Of a stretch of DNA of 64,000 nt, positions 1-9,198 are shown in pieces. The notes beneath the pieces are model-generated. The model worked only from the letters and a program-made list of their open reading frames with translations. It was not told the DNA's origin and searched no databases. A program made the position numbers and the translations under genes. Source of the DNA: Ktedonosporobacter rubrisoli (GTDB taxonomy: Bacteria > Chloroflexota > Ktedonobacteria > Ktedonobacterales > Ktedonobacteraceae); contig NZ_CP035758.1 of assembly GCF_004208415.1 (NCBI RefSeq), forward strand, positions 3,720,001 through 3,784,000, read 5' to 3'. Numbering within the stretch: position 1 is the first letter of the stretch; each line of letters starts with the position of its first letter.

Positions 1-140
1 GAAGCAAAGCGTTCGGCCGCGGCCTGCGAGCGGCTGCCAACTGCCACCAGCTTACCAGTTTTCGAGCCAGCCAGCCCCTGCGCAAAGACCCTGGCAATTG
101 AGCCAGTGCCAAGAATTCCCCAGGCAAGTTTGTCTACCAT
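1..140 (-). CDS. Gfo/Idh/MocA family oxidoreductase, N-terminal part
   Basis: The reverse strand reads from an ATG at 140 off the left edge of the window, so only about 46 codons are visible. They encode a Rossmann start with the glycine motif GILGTGSIA near residues 8-16, followed by a strand-helix ending in an SRS-type segment, as in NAD(P)-dependent sugar or inositol dehydrogenases of this family. The gene lies downstream of, and in the same direction as, a sugar ABC transporter, so oxidation of the imported sugar or a derivative is a reasonable inference. The substrate cannot be told from this fragment. Confidence 0.8.
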   Translation of the reverse strand, partial: MVDKLAWGILGTGSIARVFAQGLAGSKTGKLVAVGSRSQAAAERFA

Positions 141-429
141 GTTATCTCCCGCTAGATCAGGACCTTTCCTGATAATGACTGCTTTCCTATGCCCTAGAAG
201 AATTATTTAATTTTATAAATCAATAATCACTTCTTAGAATCTGAAAAGCAAAAGAAAATATCTAACTATTTGAACGCATTACCCATCTAACTAAACAACG
301 TTCTAACAATGTCTTTCCCATTTATGGCTATAAGAAATATCGCCGCTTATCTAATCTCCAGGCTCTGAAGCAGTGATCATCAGCTACTATCAGACCGGAT
401 TCGCTTTTGACTCGGCCAGATCCTGGCAC

Positions 430-439
430 TAACCGGTTA
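430..439. promoter_or_regulatory. CpG-centred 10-bp palindrome, candidate LacI-type operator
   Basis: TAACCGGTTA is a perfect palindrome in the 329-base gap between the permease stop (470) and the oxidoreductase start (140). It has the same CpG centre as two other palindromes near the LacI gene. Its position would suit control of the oxidoreductase as a separate unit. The rest of the gap 141-469 is AT-rich and holds no gene I can support. A 10-bp palindrome alone is weak evidence. Confidence 0.3.
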
Positions 440-469
440 TCTGGCCGCTTCAATTATAGGAAACCCTTC

Positions 470-1303
470 TTAGAACTTCACAGCTCCCGCTGAGAGATTA
501 TCAATAAACTGGCGCGCACCAAGGAAGAAGACAATAATAAGCGGCAGCGTCGCCAACAACGTTCCCGTCATGACCATGCTATAGTCAGTATTATAGTTCT
601 CGTTCAAGGTCGCCAGCGCCACTTGCAAAGTATAGAGCTTGGAGCTACTCAGCACGATCAAAGGCCACAGATAGTTATTCCAGGCTCCTACAAAGGTTAA
701 GATCCCCAGCCAGCCCAGCGCCGGGCGGAGCGCAGGAACTGCTACGCTCCAATATAAGCGCAGATGCCCGCAGCCATCAATCTTACCAGCATCAATAAGC
801 TCACTCGGAATAGCTGAGAGCGCATATTGCCGCATCCAGAAAATCCCGAAGGCCGTCACCATAGTTGGCACGATCAGGGGCAAGAAGGTATTGATCCAGC
901 CAAGGTTTGCCATGATCACAAAGGAGGCTATCAGCGTGCCACCTGACGGCAGAATCAAGGTTCCCAAGAGAAGCGTAAAAAGTATCTTTTTGCCAGGAAA
1001 CTCAAATTTGGCAAAAGTAAAGCCCGCAATGGAACAGAAAAAGAGCGTCAGGACTGTCAATGAGACGGCTATAATGAGCGTATTCACAAAGTTCTGCCAG
1101 AAATCGATGTTCTGAAATACATGCCCAATGTTTATCAGCAACTGATCGCCAAAGGTCAGCTTGGGCGGGATGCGATAAATATCGCTAGTTGAATTTGTTG
1201 ACATGATAATCATCCAAAAAAATGGGAAAATCGATACCAGTACTCCGATGAGTAGCAACAGATGAATAATCGCTCTCTGCAGTGGTGTGCCCATTTGTTT
1301 CAT
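470..1303 (-). CDS. Carbohydrate ABC transporter permease (MalG/UgpE type)
   Basis: This 277-residue integral membrane protein has a first membrane span at about residues 12-34 and roughly six spans in total. The cytoplasmic EAA loop typical of importer permeases is seen as ELIDAGKIDGCG followed by the PALRP segment around residues 165-195. It would pair with the permease encoded just upstream and pass sugar across the membrane using a separate ATPase that is not in the window. It is the last of three transport genes in order solute-binding protein, permease, permease, with a 37-base gap before it. The sugar is unknown. Confidence 0.93.
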   Translation of the reverse strand: MKQMGTPLQRAIIHLLLLIGVLVSIFPFFWMIIMSTNSTSDIYRIPPKLTFGDQLLINIGHVFQNIDFWQNFVNTLIIAVSLTVLTLFFCSIAGFTFAKFEFPGKKILFTLLLGTLILPSGGTLIASFVIMANLGWINTFLPLIVPTMVTAFGIFWMRQYALSAIPSELIDAGKIDGCGHLRLYWSVAVPALRPALGWLGILTFVGAWNNYLWPLIVLSSSKLYTLQVALATLNENYNTDYSMVMTGTLLATLPLIIVFFLGARQFIDNLSAGAVKF

Positions 1304-1340
1304 GTATCTAACTCCTTATTACCATCTATGCCTTTTCCGT

Positions 1341-2294
1341 TTATTCTCCGCGCTGTACAAGCTTCCAGTTAATGGCTGTGCAGATCAGCAGGATGAAGAA
1401 GATAATCCAGCCGACTGCGGCTCCATAGCCGTAGTGGAAGTTGGCAAAGCCCTGCCAGTATTGATAGAGCACCATGGTCAGACCTGCATTGCCAGGACCA
1501 CCGGTATTTAGCATATTGGACACTTGCGAGAAGAGTACTTGCGGCTCGGTAAAAAGTGATAGACCTCCAATTGTAGAACTTATCACTGTGAAAAGGATGA
1601 TAGGACGGAGCATAGGGAGCGTGATGTGGAAGAAAATATGCCAGATGTTCGCGCCATCGGTACGGGCAGCTTCATAATATTCGGACGGAATGCTCTGCAG
1701 GCCGGCCATATAGATCAAGGCATTATAGCCTGTCCAGAGCCAGATTGACATAAAGGAGATGGTCCATTTTATGCCCCAGGGATCGGTCAGCCAGGCAACG
1801 GTAGGCAGATGGAGCGCGGCTAAAAGCTGATTGACAAGGCCATACTGTACGCCAAACAAGGCCTGGAATATCAGGGTCACAGCCACGACTGAGGTGATGT
1901 TGGGCAAATAGAAGCAGAGCTGATAGGCAAATTTGGAGCGCGAGCGCTGGTTGATAAGAAACGCGATCACTAGCGCTAGAAAAAGCATGGGGACCGTTGA
2001 CATGATCCAGATCTCAAACGTGTTGAGGACGGCTTTCCCAAAGAGAGGATCGGTGAGCACAAGATAAAAATTGCTCCCACCAACAAAGGTCATGGTGCCG
2101 ATCCCATCCCACTTCTGAAAGGCCAGGTAGAGCGAATAAAGCACAGGGAATAAGCCAAAGACGAGGAAGACAATGTAATACGGCGCAATCGAGAGGTAGA
2201 GCGGTATGTATTTGCGTACCTGGCTCTTTGATGCGGTGGTCTGGCTCTGCGTCTTGCTATCAGAAACAGCGGTCACTGGACTAATGCTACCCAT
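1341..2294 (-). CDS. Sugar ABC transporter permease (MalF/UgpA type)
   Basis: This is a membrane component of a carbohydrate importer, 317 residues from the chosen start. I place the start at the ATG at 2294 because AGGAGG lies seven bases upstream; the reading frame stays open 19 codons further up, but that extension overlaps the end of the solute-binding gene and lacks a ribosome site. About six membrane spans are visible, with an EAA loop (EYYEAARTDGAN, then LPMLRP) in the last third. It lies between the solute-binding protein and the second permease on one strand, so one transcript is likely. Confidence 0.93.
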   Translation of the reverse strand: MGSISPVTAVSDSKTQSQTTASKSQVRKYIPLYLSIAPYYIVFLVFGLFPVLYSLYLAFQKWDGIGTMTFVGGSNFYLVLTDPLFGKAVLNTFEIWIMSTVPMLFLALVIAFLINQRSRSKFAYQLCFYLPNITSVVAVTLIFQALFGVQYGLVNQLLAALHLPTVAWLTDPWGIKWTISFMSIWLWTGYNALIYMAGLQSIPSEYYEAARTDGANIWHIFFHITLPMLRPIILFTVISSTIGGLSLFTEPQVLFSQVSNMLNTGGPGNAGLTMVLYQYWQGFANFHYGYGAAVGWIIFFILLICTAINWKLVQRGE

Positions 2295-2347
2295 AATGTA
2301 AACCTCCTGCATGTATTTATGCGGATTACTTCTGCCTTGCCGAGGAA

Positions 2348-3637
2348 TCAAGAGAGCTGAATATTGCGCTGAATGGATCGTTGCGCATCTTGCCAGGCTT
2401 GATCAGGGTTCTTGTGATTGAGTTGTATATTTTCCAGCTCCTGGTAGATGAAGTTATCTGTTTTTGTATCGTTCGGCCCCGTGTAGAATAGCGGCACATT
2501 CTTGGCAGCAGCCGCAAAGATCTGGGTTGTGCGCTGACCGCCAAAGAAGGATTCGGGCTGGTTCAGGCTGGGATCGTCAAGGGCACGAATGGCTGAGGGG
2601 AAGAGCTGAATATCTTTGTAGGCAAAGAGCTGGTTCTCGGGCGATTGCAGCCATTTAATAACTTCAAAAGCTTCTTTGGGATGCTCACAATTCTTTGAGA
2701 TCGTTAGGAAGGAGCCACCATAGTTACCATCACCGCCGGGCGCACGTGCTATACGCCATTTACCAGCGGTATCCGGCGCTGCATCCGCAAGGATCTGCTT
2801 GTTCCAGACAGCTCCGACAAAAGAGACCGCGCGGCCATTATTCATAGCCTGATTCCAGTCTTCTACAGCTCTGGCGGTTCCACCCTCTGCCTGCCCAGCC
2901 TGCACTGCCATGTTCCAAAAACGTCTGATTTCTGGCTGGTCACCTATATACTGACCGGAAGGCGTAAAATAATGCTCTTTGTTGGCCATCAGCTGCATCT
3001 CATACACATTATAGATGTCATCAAACAGAAATGACTTATTCTGTGTTGCCTCAGCAATCTTGGGCGCAGCTTGCAAATATTCGTCCCAGGTCTTGAAGCG
3101 CTCAGAAACTGCCTGCGGATCAGTAGGTAGACCCGCCTTAGCAAAGATATCAGCGCGATAAAATAACGCCGTTGGGCCTGTATCCATGGGGATCGCAATC
3201 TGACGATGATCGGGGGTAGTGCCTAGATTCCATTTCCATGGTAAATATTCTGACTTAATCTCTTCAGCACCTAAGGTGTTCAGGTCAACAAATTGATCCT
3301 CGTCAGGAAAATACGTGGCGATGTTCGAATTGATCGCTATGATGTCTGGTACACCTTTATGTCCGGCCATTGCTGTGCGCACTTTATTATCGTAGTCAGT
3401 GATTTTCTCGGGAATGAGCACGACATTGGGAAATTGCTTACTTACCTGGGCCAGAAGCTTATCGTCGATAGAGCGATTCCAGTACCATATGGTAAGGTGG
3501 ATCTTCCCGTTAGCTCCATCTCCTCCACAGGCGCTCAACATGAATGAGAACAACAGGCTTGAACATAGCATGCCGACAAGTGCCAGCGTCGATAGCGGAA
3601 GGGGACGACGCTTTCCGCTGCACAGAAGTTTGGTCAT
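2348..3637 (-). CDS. Extracellular sugar-binding lipoprotein of an ABC importer
   Basis: This 429-residue family-1 solute-binding protein has a lipoprotein signal: a basic start, a hydrophobic stretch and the lipobox LSAC with the acylated cysteine at residue 37. The mature part opens with IHLTIWYWNRS, the usual first strand of these two-lobed binding proteins. It would capture sugar outside the membrane and deliver it to the two permeases encoded downstream. AAGGAGG sits just upstream of the ATG at 3637. The gene is first in its operon, and its promoter region contains a LacI-type palindrome. Confidence 0.93.
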   Translation of the reverse strand: MTKLLCSGKRRPLPLSTLALVGMLCSSLLFSFMLSACGGDGANGKIHLTIWYWNRSIDDKLLAQVSKQFPNVVLIPEKITDYDNKVRTAMAGHKGVPDIIAINSNIATYFPDEDQFVDLNTLGAEEIKSEYLPWKWNLGTTPDHRQIAIPMDTGPTALFYRADIFAKAGLPTDPQAVSERFKTWDEYLQAAPKIAEATQNKSFLFDDIYNVYEMQLMANKEHYFTPSGQYIGDQPEIRRFWNMAVQAGQAEGGTARAVEDWNQAMNNGRAVSFVGAVWNKQILADAAPDTAGKWRIARAPGGDGNYGGSFLTISKNCEHPKEAFEVIKWLQSPENQLFAYKDIQLFPSAIRALDDPSLNQPESFFGGQRTTQIFAAAAKNVPLFYTGPNDTKTDNFIYQELENIQLNHKNPDQAWQDAQRSIQRNIQLS

Positions 3638-3769
3638 GATACCTCCTTGTATTGATGAGCGTATGACAAGGCATAATGAGCCGGGCCCAGCTCATTATCT
3701 TTTCGTGGTCTCTGGGCTAGATAGACTTGTAAGAAGCTCTGTTAGTCCGCTATTACTTTAATGTACAGG

Positions 3770-3783
3770 AGTCAACGTTGACT
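3770..3783. promoter_or_regulatory. LacI-family operator upstream of the sugar transporter operon
   Basis: AGTCAACGTTGACT is a perfect 14-bp palindrome with a central CpG, flanked by a further CAGGA/TCCTG outer pair. It lies 133 bases upstream of the solute-binding gene and just after the LacI gene stop. LacI-family sites usually have this form (an even palindrome with central CG), so this is the likely site for the neighbouring repressor. Binding is inferred. Confidence 0.6.
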
Positions 3784-3808
3784 TTTCCTGAATTTGTCCT
3801 CCTTTGTG

Positions 3809-4807
3809 CTAATCAGAAATCCCGGCTGGGCGCGGCCCGCTAGAACTACGTACAATTAATCGCGCCGGGAAAGGGGAAGGGGAAACAATTTTTTTATCCG
3901 CAAGGATAGCAAGTAACAGGTCAAAAGATGCGGCTAGCATTGCTGGCTTATCAATGCGAATGCTAGTTAATGGCGGAGTAGCATAGGCCGCCAGTTCGGT
4001 GTCATCGTGTCCAACAATTGAGAGATCCTGAGGAACACGTAAACCTAATTCCCAGGCTGCGGCCATTACCCCTAACGCCACCATATCACATGTGGCAAAG
4101 ATCGCTGTGGGGCGTTCGGGAAGAGTCAAAAGCTTGCGCCCTGCAATTTTTCCACTCTCTGGTGTTGAGCCTCCTCCGCAAATATATTCCTGAGGCAATT
4201 CAACGCCATGCCGGGCTAAGGCTGATTTAAAACCGCTAAAGCGGAGCCGATGCGAGTAGCTTACTACTCCGAGACGACGATGGCCCAGTCCTAACAAGTG
4301 CTCAGCTGCCAGCCTCCCAGCCTCTTCAAAGGCAAAAGAAACATGATAATCAACTGGCTGGCTATCGGCCTCCCAAAAGCAATATACGGCCGGCAGATGC
4401 AGTTCAGACATGGAATGAATTATCTGCGCCGCAATGCTATTCGAGGCAATGATCAGACCATCTACCCGCCGCAGGGCCAGATCATTAAGCAATTGCGCCC
4501 CTTTGTCCTCAATAGAGAGGGTGGTCACAAAAATACGCATGCCTCGGGCATAGGCCAGACGCTCTGCAATAGCTGTGGCTTCTGAATAGAAAACATTACC
4601 CATCTCAGGCACAACCAGTCCGATGACGCCGGTACGTCCATTAGAAAGGCTACGCGCTACAAGGTTGGGCTGATAGCCTAGTTCCTGAACGTACTTCATC
4701 ACACGTTCTCGGGTGGCTGCACTTACTGAGCCTTTGCCGCGTATAACATTTGAGACTGTCATCGCGGTAACACCAGCAGCTTTAGCTATGTCATAAATCG
4801 TCGTCAT
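3809..4807 (-). CDS. LacI family transcriptional regulator
   Basis: This 332-residue protein has the standard layout. An N-terminal helix-turn-helix starts TTIYDIAKAAGVTAMTVSNV, a hinge helix contains NLVARSLSNGRTG, and a periplasmic-binding-like effector domain follows from about residue 60 with typical SIVGHDDTELA and PPLTSIR segments. It would bind CpG-centred palindromes as a dimer and release them on binding a sugar. Candidate sites lie on both sides of the gene, before the transporter operon and before the gene itself, which suggests local control and self-control. Confidence 0.95.
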   Translation of the reverse strand: MTTIYDIAKAAGVTAMTVSNVIRGKGSVSAATRERVMKYVQELGYQPNLVARSLSNGRTGVIGLVVPEMGNVFYSEATAIAERLAYARGMRIFVTTLSIEDKGAQLLNDLALRRVDGLIIASNSIAAQIIHSMSELHLPAVYCFWEADSQPVDYHVSFAFEEAGRLAAEHLLGLGHRRLGVVSYSHRLRFSGFKSALARHGVELPQEYICGGGSTPESGKIAGRKLLTLPERPTAIFATCDMVALGVMAAAWELGLRVPQDLSIVGHDDTELAAYATPPLTSIRIDKPAMLAASFDLLLAILADKKIVSPSPFPARLIVRSSSGPRPAGISD

Positions 4808-4843
4808 ACAATCCTTGCCGATAAGTAGCTTTCTTAAGACTAA

Positions 4844-4855
4844 TTTACCGGTAAA
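4844..4855. promoter_or_regulatory. Candidate autoregulatory LacI-type operator
   Basis: TTTACCGGTAAA is a perfect 12-bp palindrome with a central CpG, 37 bases upstream of the LacI start codon, where it could block the gene's own promoter. It also lies in the divergent promoter region of the gene starting at 5097. The half-site differs from the 3770 site, so the same repressor need not bind both. Confidence 0.45.
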
Positions 4856-5096
4856 CTTGCGTTGTTATAGAGTTAAGTACCATAACTTCTTGTAAAAGTC
4901 AAGGGGCAGTTAAAAAAGCTCTCTTGCTTCTCCTCGCCTGCTGCATATTCCAGGCAAAAAAATCAATGTATTCTTTCCTCCCTGACCATCTTCCTGCCTT
5001 TACAAGCTTGCCTATTAAGCGCTTTAGCTCTCTTTCTACCGATTTTGTGCCAGACGTATACTATAAGTGGGATAGCTGAAAAGTAGAATAGGAGTA

Positions 5097-7523
5097 ATGC
5101 GTTTGGAGAGGCAATATCTGGCTACTATTCTTCATCCCTTTTTGTGCGCTTTTGCCAGACACGCTCTTCTGCCCTTTCTGGTGCTACTCCTGTTCTTCCC
5201 TCTCACTGGCTGTGCTCCAATGCTAGCAGTTCCCATTGCGCCAGCTTTCGCCCCTCGATCTCTGGTTGAAACCAGAACATCTCTAGCCCACAGCGACTCT
5301 TCAGCTCCCTCGATACCACAGATCGTAACCAGCGGAGTAATGGTTTCCAGCCATGATATGACTATAGGAAATTCCCCGCAACATTTGAGTTTACTTGATG
5401 TCGATTTGACAAATCCAAATGTGCGGCTGGGCGTCGTTCAGGCTCACCAGCGGCTTTTTAGTTCTGGCGAAACGCTCAGCTCTATGGGACAACGAACTAA
5501 CGCGGTAGCTGGCATCAATGGAGATTTCTTCGAGATCTATGGCAGCGGAGCTCCTCTAGGTATGCTGCAAGTTCAAGGGAAGATTATGCAGAGCCCTTCT
5601 TCCTTCGCTGTCTTAGGAATAACCTCATCTGGACGCCTCACAATAGGGCCAGAAGCTTTCTCGGCTAAAGTTAGCACTCTCCATGGCAGCTATACACTAC
5701 ACTCAATTAATCGCTATGGAGATGTAAACGGGGATCATCTTGTGCTATTTACGCCTGCTCTGGGAGCCTCTATTCTCCTTAACGGGGCCTCTATAGCCAT
5801 CCTTAAACCGGTTCACGGGTCTACTCATGTTTTCACAGTGCTCTGTATCCAGGAAAACAGAAACTCCCTGCCTATCTTAAGCGGAGCTTCAGCTCTGATT
5901 GGCAGTGGCGCAGCCGCTCGCTGGCTCTCTCATCTCCAAATTGGCGAGACGCTCAATATAAGCGAACATCTCGCGCCCGACAGCAATCTCGTCAAGGCTA
6001 TTGGTGGTGGTCCGCAACTTATCAAAAATGGAGCCATTTACCATGATCCCTTTGTCCCCGCGCCTTCGGAAGCCACACAGGAGAATCCATTGACGGCTCT
6101 CGGCATCAGCCGCGATGGTCTGCACGCGCTATTAGTAGTCTGCAACGGCCATCAAGCTGACGCCAGCTTGAGTAAGGGGCTCACATATGCTCAAATGGCG
6201 CACTATCTCCTGACCCACGGGGCCTATCAGGCTATGCTCTTCGATAGCGGAGGCTCCTCGGAACTGGTTGCGCGCTTACCGGGCAAACCTGGCCTCTCGG
6301 TCATCAACTCTCCCTCAGACGGCTATGAACGCCCTGTCGCTAATGGCCTCTTTATCTACAGCACTGAAAAGGTTCCGGGACCGGCCACAGCGGTTGTTGT
6401 CAATAATAATCAAGCGCTAACACTACTTCCTGGCACTAACATTCGGCTCTCGGCATATGCCCTCGATGCCTTGCATAACCCAGCCTCTGACCCCCTTCAG
6501 TTTTCGGTAATTCCTGGCTCTTTAGCTACTATCGAGCGTGGTATGCTACGCGTTAAGGCTCGCTCAGGCCACGGCTTGTTACAGGCCCGTGCAGGTCATG
6601 CTTCCACGACCATACAACTTAACGTAGTTGAGCATCTTGCAGCGCTCCGTATAACGCCCTCGATGCCTGATCTCATGTCTGGCCAACGTATCCAATTTCA
6701 GTTAACGGGACTGGCAGATAATAATGCAGTTGTCCCCATTCCTGGCGATATGGGGCGCTGGCACATTATCCCGGCTCGCCTTGGTACAATGCAAGCCAAC
6801 GGCCTGTTTACGGCTTCTAGCTCAGTTGTTGGTACAGGAAGCCTTAGCGCTTCAGTTTATGGCCTGCAAGTATCGGCTAGCATAGCAGTTGGAGACCTTG
6901 CAGGAACTGTATCCTCCATGACAGATCTTGATCAGTGGGGCGTTAGCGATCACTATCTGAATGTCTATCCACGTAACGTGCCCATTCCTGGGCCGCACGT
7001 CGTTTCTACAGGAAGTATGGTACTCAATTCACAGGTAAAGCGCGCGCCAGAGGATGCAGGAACTATGGACTTGTGGTATCACTTCAGGCCAGATCAACAT
7101 GTTTCTCATCTTGATCCTTATCCTGACGATCCCAATCGTTTCCAGATACCTTTGCGCTGTGGCCAACAAGCGCCAGCAGCCGTAGGTTTCTGGATCAAAG
7201 CTGCCACTGCACAAAATAAGTATCGGGGAGGCCCATTTGATCCAGGCGTCCTTAATCTGAGCATCGGCTTCTATGAGGCTGACAATACTCCCATTTCTTT
7301 CCATCTGGGAATACTCACTTCATCCGATTGGATATTTATCCCAGCTCGGCTCCCACAGGGCTTAGACTATCCTCTGCGTGTCAATTACATTTCAATCGTG
7401 GTAATTAACCCTCCAAAATCTGAAACAGGTCATCTCTACCTCAGTACTCTACAAGCGCTCTATGCTCCACGCCCTCTGCACTGCGCACAGCCCGCTTTTC
7501 TGTCTGGAACAGAATCAACATAG
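5097..7523 (+). CDS. Secreted phosphodiester glycosidase (NAGPA-domain) lipoprotein
   Basis: This 808-residue protein has a signal sequence ending in a lipobox (LTGC, cysteine at residue 39), so it is probably anchored outside the membrane. Residues of about 90-425 form a NAGPA/DUF2233 domain, seen in the motifs NGDFFEIYGSGAPLG, GGGPQL and LFDSGGSSELVARLPG. This family removes N-acetylglucosamine from phosphodiesters in eukaryotes and is linked to exopolysaccharide or cell-wall turnover in bacteria. Two Ig-like beta segments follow at about 435-620, then a C-terminal module that may bind sugar. AGGAG precedes the ATG. The gene stands alone and meets the next gene tail to tail with 20 bases between stops. 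Confidence 0.85.
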   Translation: MRLERQYLATILHPFLCAFARHALLPFLVLLLFFPLTGCAPMLAVPIAPAFAPRSLVETRTSLAHSDSSAPSIPQIVTSGVMVSSHDMTIGNSPQHLSLLDVDLTNPNVRLGVVQAHQRLFSSGETLSSMGQRTNAVAGINGDFFEIYGSGAPLGMLQVQGKIMQSPSSFAVLGITSSGRLTIGPEAFSAKVSTLHGSYTLHSINRYGDVNGDHLVLFTPALGASILLNGASIAILKPVHGSTHVFTVLCIQENRNSLPILSGASALIGSGAAARWLSHLQIGETLNISEHLAPDSNLVKAIGGGPQLIKNGAIYHDPFVPAPSEATQENPLTALGISRDGLHALLVVCNGHQADASLSKGLTYAQMAHYLLTHGAYQAMLFDSGGSSELVARLPGKPGLSVINSPSDGYERPVANGLFIYSTEKVPGPATAVVVNNNQALTLLPGTNIRLSAYALDALHNPASDPLQFSVIPGSLATIERGMLRVKARSGHGLLQARAGHASTTIQLNVVEHLAALRITPSMPDLMSGQRIQFQLTGLADNNAVVPIPGDMGRWHIIPARLGTMQANGLFTASSSVVGTGSLSASVYGLQVSASIAVGDLAGTVSSMTDLDQWGVSDHYLNVYPRNVPIPGPHVVSTGSMVLNSQVKRAPEDAGTMDLWYHFRPDQHVSHLDPYPDDPNRFQIPLRCGQQAPAAVGFWIKAATAQNKYRGGPFDPGVLNLSIGFYEADNTPISFHLGILTSSDWIFIPARLPQGLDYPLRVNYISIVVINPPKSETGHLYLSTLQALYAPRPLHCAQPAFLSGTEST

Positions 7524-7543
7524 AATACTATGCTTTCTTTCCT

Positions 7544-8929
7544 CTACAGCTCGTGAACCTGCTCCTGCTTGCTTCTCGCTTGCTCATCTACTTCTTCGGG
7601 CCTTGCCTTTGGATGCAGCAAAACATGGAGCCGCGCAATCCGCCTATGATCCAATTCCTCAACTTGCAACTGATAATCTTCTAACATCACGCTATCGCCG
7701 ATTAGCGGGAGACGATCCAGATGCTCAAATACATAGCCAGCTATCGTATGTGCCGAGGAGGACGGTTCTTTGATCCCAAACTGATCAGCAAAACTGGCAA
7801 TGGCCATGAGCCCATCTACGGAAAAAGTGCCATCCGCAAATGTTTCAACTTCTGACCGGATGCCTTGCTCACGCGTGTCAAACTCGTCCTGGACCTCTCC
7901 CACAATCTCCTCTACTATATCCTCTAAAGTTAGCATTCCGGCGGTTGCCCCATACTCGTCAATAGCAATAGCCAGATGAATACGTGAACTTCTCATTTGC
8001 GTCAGCAAGTTCTCAATTGAGCTCGTTTCGGTCACGTAGATGACCGGGCGCAATATATCCACTGTGGTAAGGGGCCTGGTCTGATTAAGGGTTTGCTGCT
8101 GAGTAAAGAAATCTTTGAGATGAACCATCCCTACGATTTGTTCCGGGCCACCATCATAAACAGGTAGACGGGTATATTGCTCCTGCGCGAAGATAGCCCG
8201 TAGTTCCTCCATTGAGATGGTCAAAGGCACAGCTGTCATCTCAGTGCGTGGACGCATCACTTGCTGCACAGTTTTCTCGCCAAAGTCGAAGACATGATGG
8301 AGCATTTCCTCTTCTTGCGCATCAAGCTCTCCTCCCTTTCGGCTCTGAGCCACCAATAATTCCAATTCTTCAACTGAATGTACGCTGCCATGCTCGCCCG
8401 TGGCTTGCAGGCCAAAAAGCTTTACAACTGCATTACCAATGCCATTCATCAATAGAATAAATGGATGAAAAAGCCGGGCAAAGATAAGCAAAGGACGCGC
8501 GACAAAGAATACTGCATTTTCTGTCCTCTGCAAAGCAATAGATTTAGGTACCAGTTCTCCCAGAATGATATGGCCTGCCGTTATAATGATAAAGCTTAGC
8601 GTCACGGCTACGCTATGGGTTAGCGCTTCGGCGGCAGGACCTCCTATCCTGGCAAAGAGTGGCTCAATCAGATGGGCCAACGAAGGTTCGCCGATCCAAC
8701 CAAGAGCCAGGCTGGCAAGTGTAATTCCCAACTGGGTTGCCGCAATGTAGGTATCCAGATGGCGAATCTGAGCTAATACTATTTGAGCAGTCTTATTCCC
8801 TTCTTCCACAAGTTGCTCAATGCGTGTGGCACGCACTTTTACCAGGGCAAACTCACCTGCAACAAAAAAGCCGTTGGCCGCAACTAGGGCCAGCACGGCT
8901 AATACACCTACCAGAGCACTAACGTCCAC
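7544..8929 (-). CDS. CNNM/CorC-HlyC type membrane transporter-associated protein
   Basis: This hemolysin-family protein has an N-terminal DUF21 (CNNM) membrane domain with about four spans, from NGFFVAGEFALVKVR to about residue 190. Two CBS domains follow, seen as VMRPRTEMTAVP and LRPVIYVTETSSIE. A C-terminal CorC_HlyC domain (residues about 350-430) comes next. Relatives are tied to magnesium or cobalt efflux and membrane protection. I chose the GTG at 8929, which follows GGAAGGAAAG and gives the usual short lead to the first span; the frame stays open to 8980, allowing 17 more residues. Confidence 0.9.
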   Translation of the reverse strand: MDVSALVGVLAVLALVAANGFFVAGEFALVKVRATRIEQLVEEGNKTAQIVLAQIRHLDTYIAATQLGITLASLALGWIGEPSLAHLIEPLFARIGGPAAEALTHSVAVTLSFIIITAGHIILGELVPKSIALQRTENAVFFVARPLLIFARLFHPFILLMNGIGNAVVKLFGLQATGEHGSVHSVEELELLVAQSRKGGELDAQEEEMLHHVFDFGEKTVQQVMRPRTEMTAVPLTISMEELRAIFAQEQYTRLPVYDGGPEQIVGMVHLKDFFTQQQTLNQTRPLTTVDILRPVIYVTETSSIENLLTQMRSSRIHLAIAIDEYGATAGMLTLEDIVEEIVGEVQDEFDTREQGIRSEVETFADGTFSVDGLMAIASFADQFGIKEPSSSAHTIAGYVFEHLDRLPLIGDSVMLEDYQLQVEELDHRRIARLHVLLHPKARPEEVDEQARSKQEQVHEL

Positions 8930-9144
8930 AGATAGTTCTTTCCTTCCCTCATCTTGAAGCTTATTGTCTATAACCATCACTTTTTTCTTACCATAAGCAA
9001 GAAAAGAAGATTCTTTTTATTTTACCTGATCAGGGTCTGCCTGACCTGTGAATTCCCTGAGTTTTGACTGAGAACCTGCCCACCGCAAAATATATTTCCT
9101 CTCCTTCGATCTGTTAGCCTTGCCTTATTCTCTTTGAGGTGATA

Positions 9145-9185
9145 TTCTAATTTAGAAACGAAGTAATTTCGTTTCTAAATTAGAA
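9145..9185. promoter_or_regulatory. Perfect 18-bp inverted repeat, TetR-type operator
   Basis: Arms at 9145-9162 and 9168-9185 are exact reverse complements of 18 bases around a 5-base spacer. Each arm carries the core TTTAGAAACGAA. It ends 13 bases before the ATG of the monooxygenase gene and overlaps its ribosome site, so a bound dimer would block expression. The TetR gene at the end of the same operon is the obvious candidate protein; this link is inferred. Confidence 0.75.
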
Positions 9186-9198
9186 GGAAAGTAAAAAC

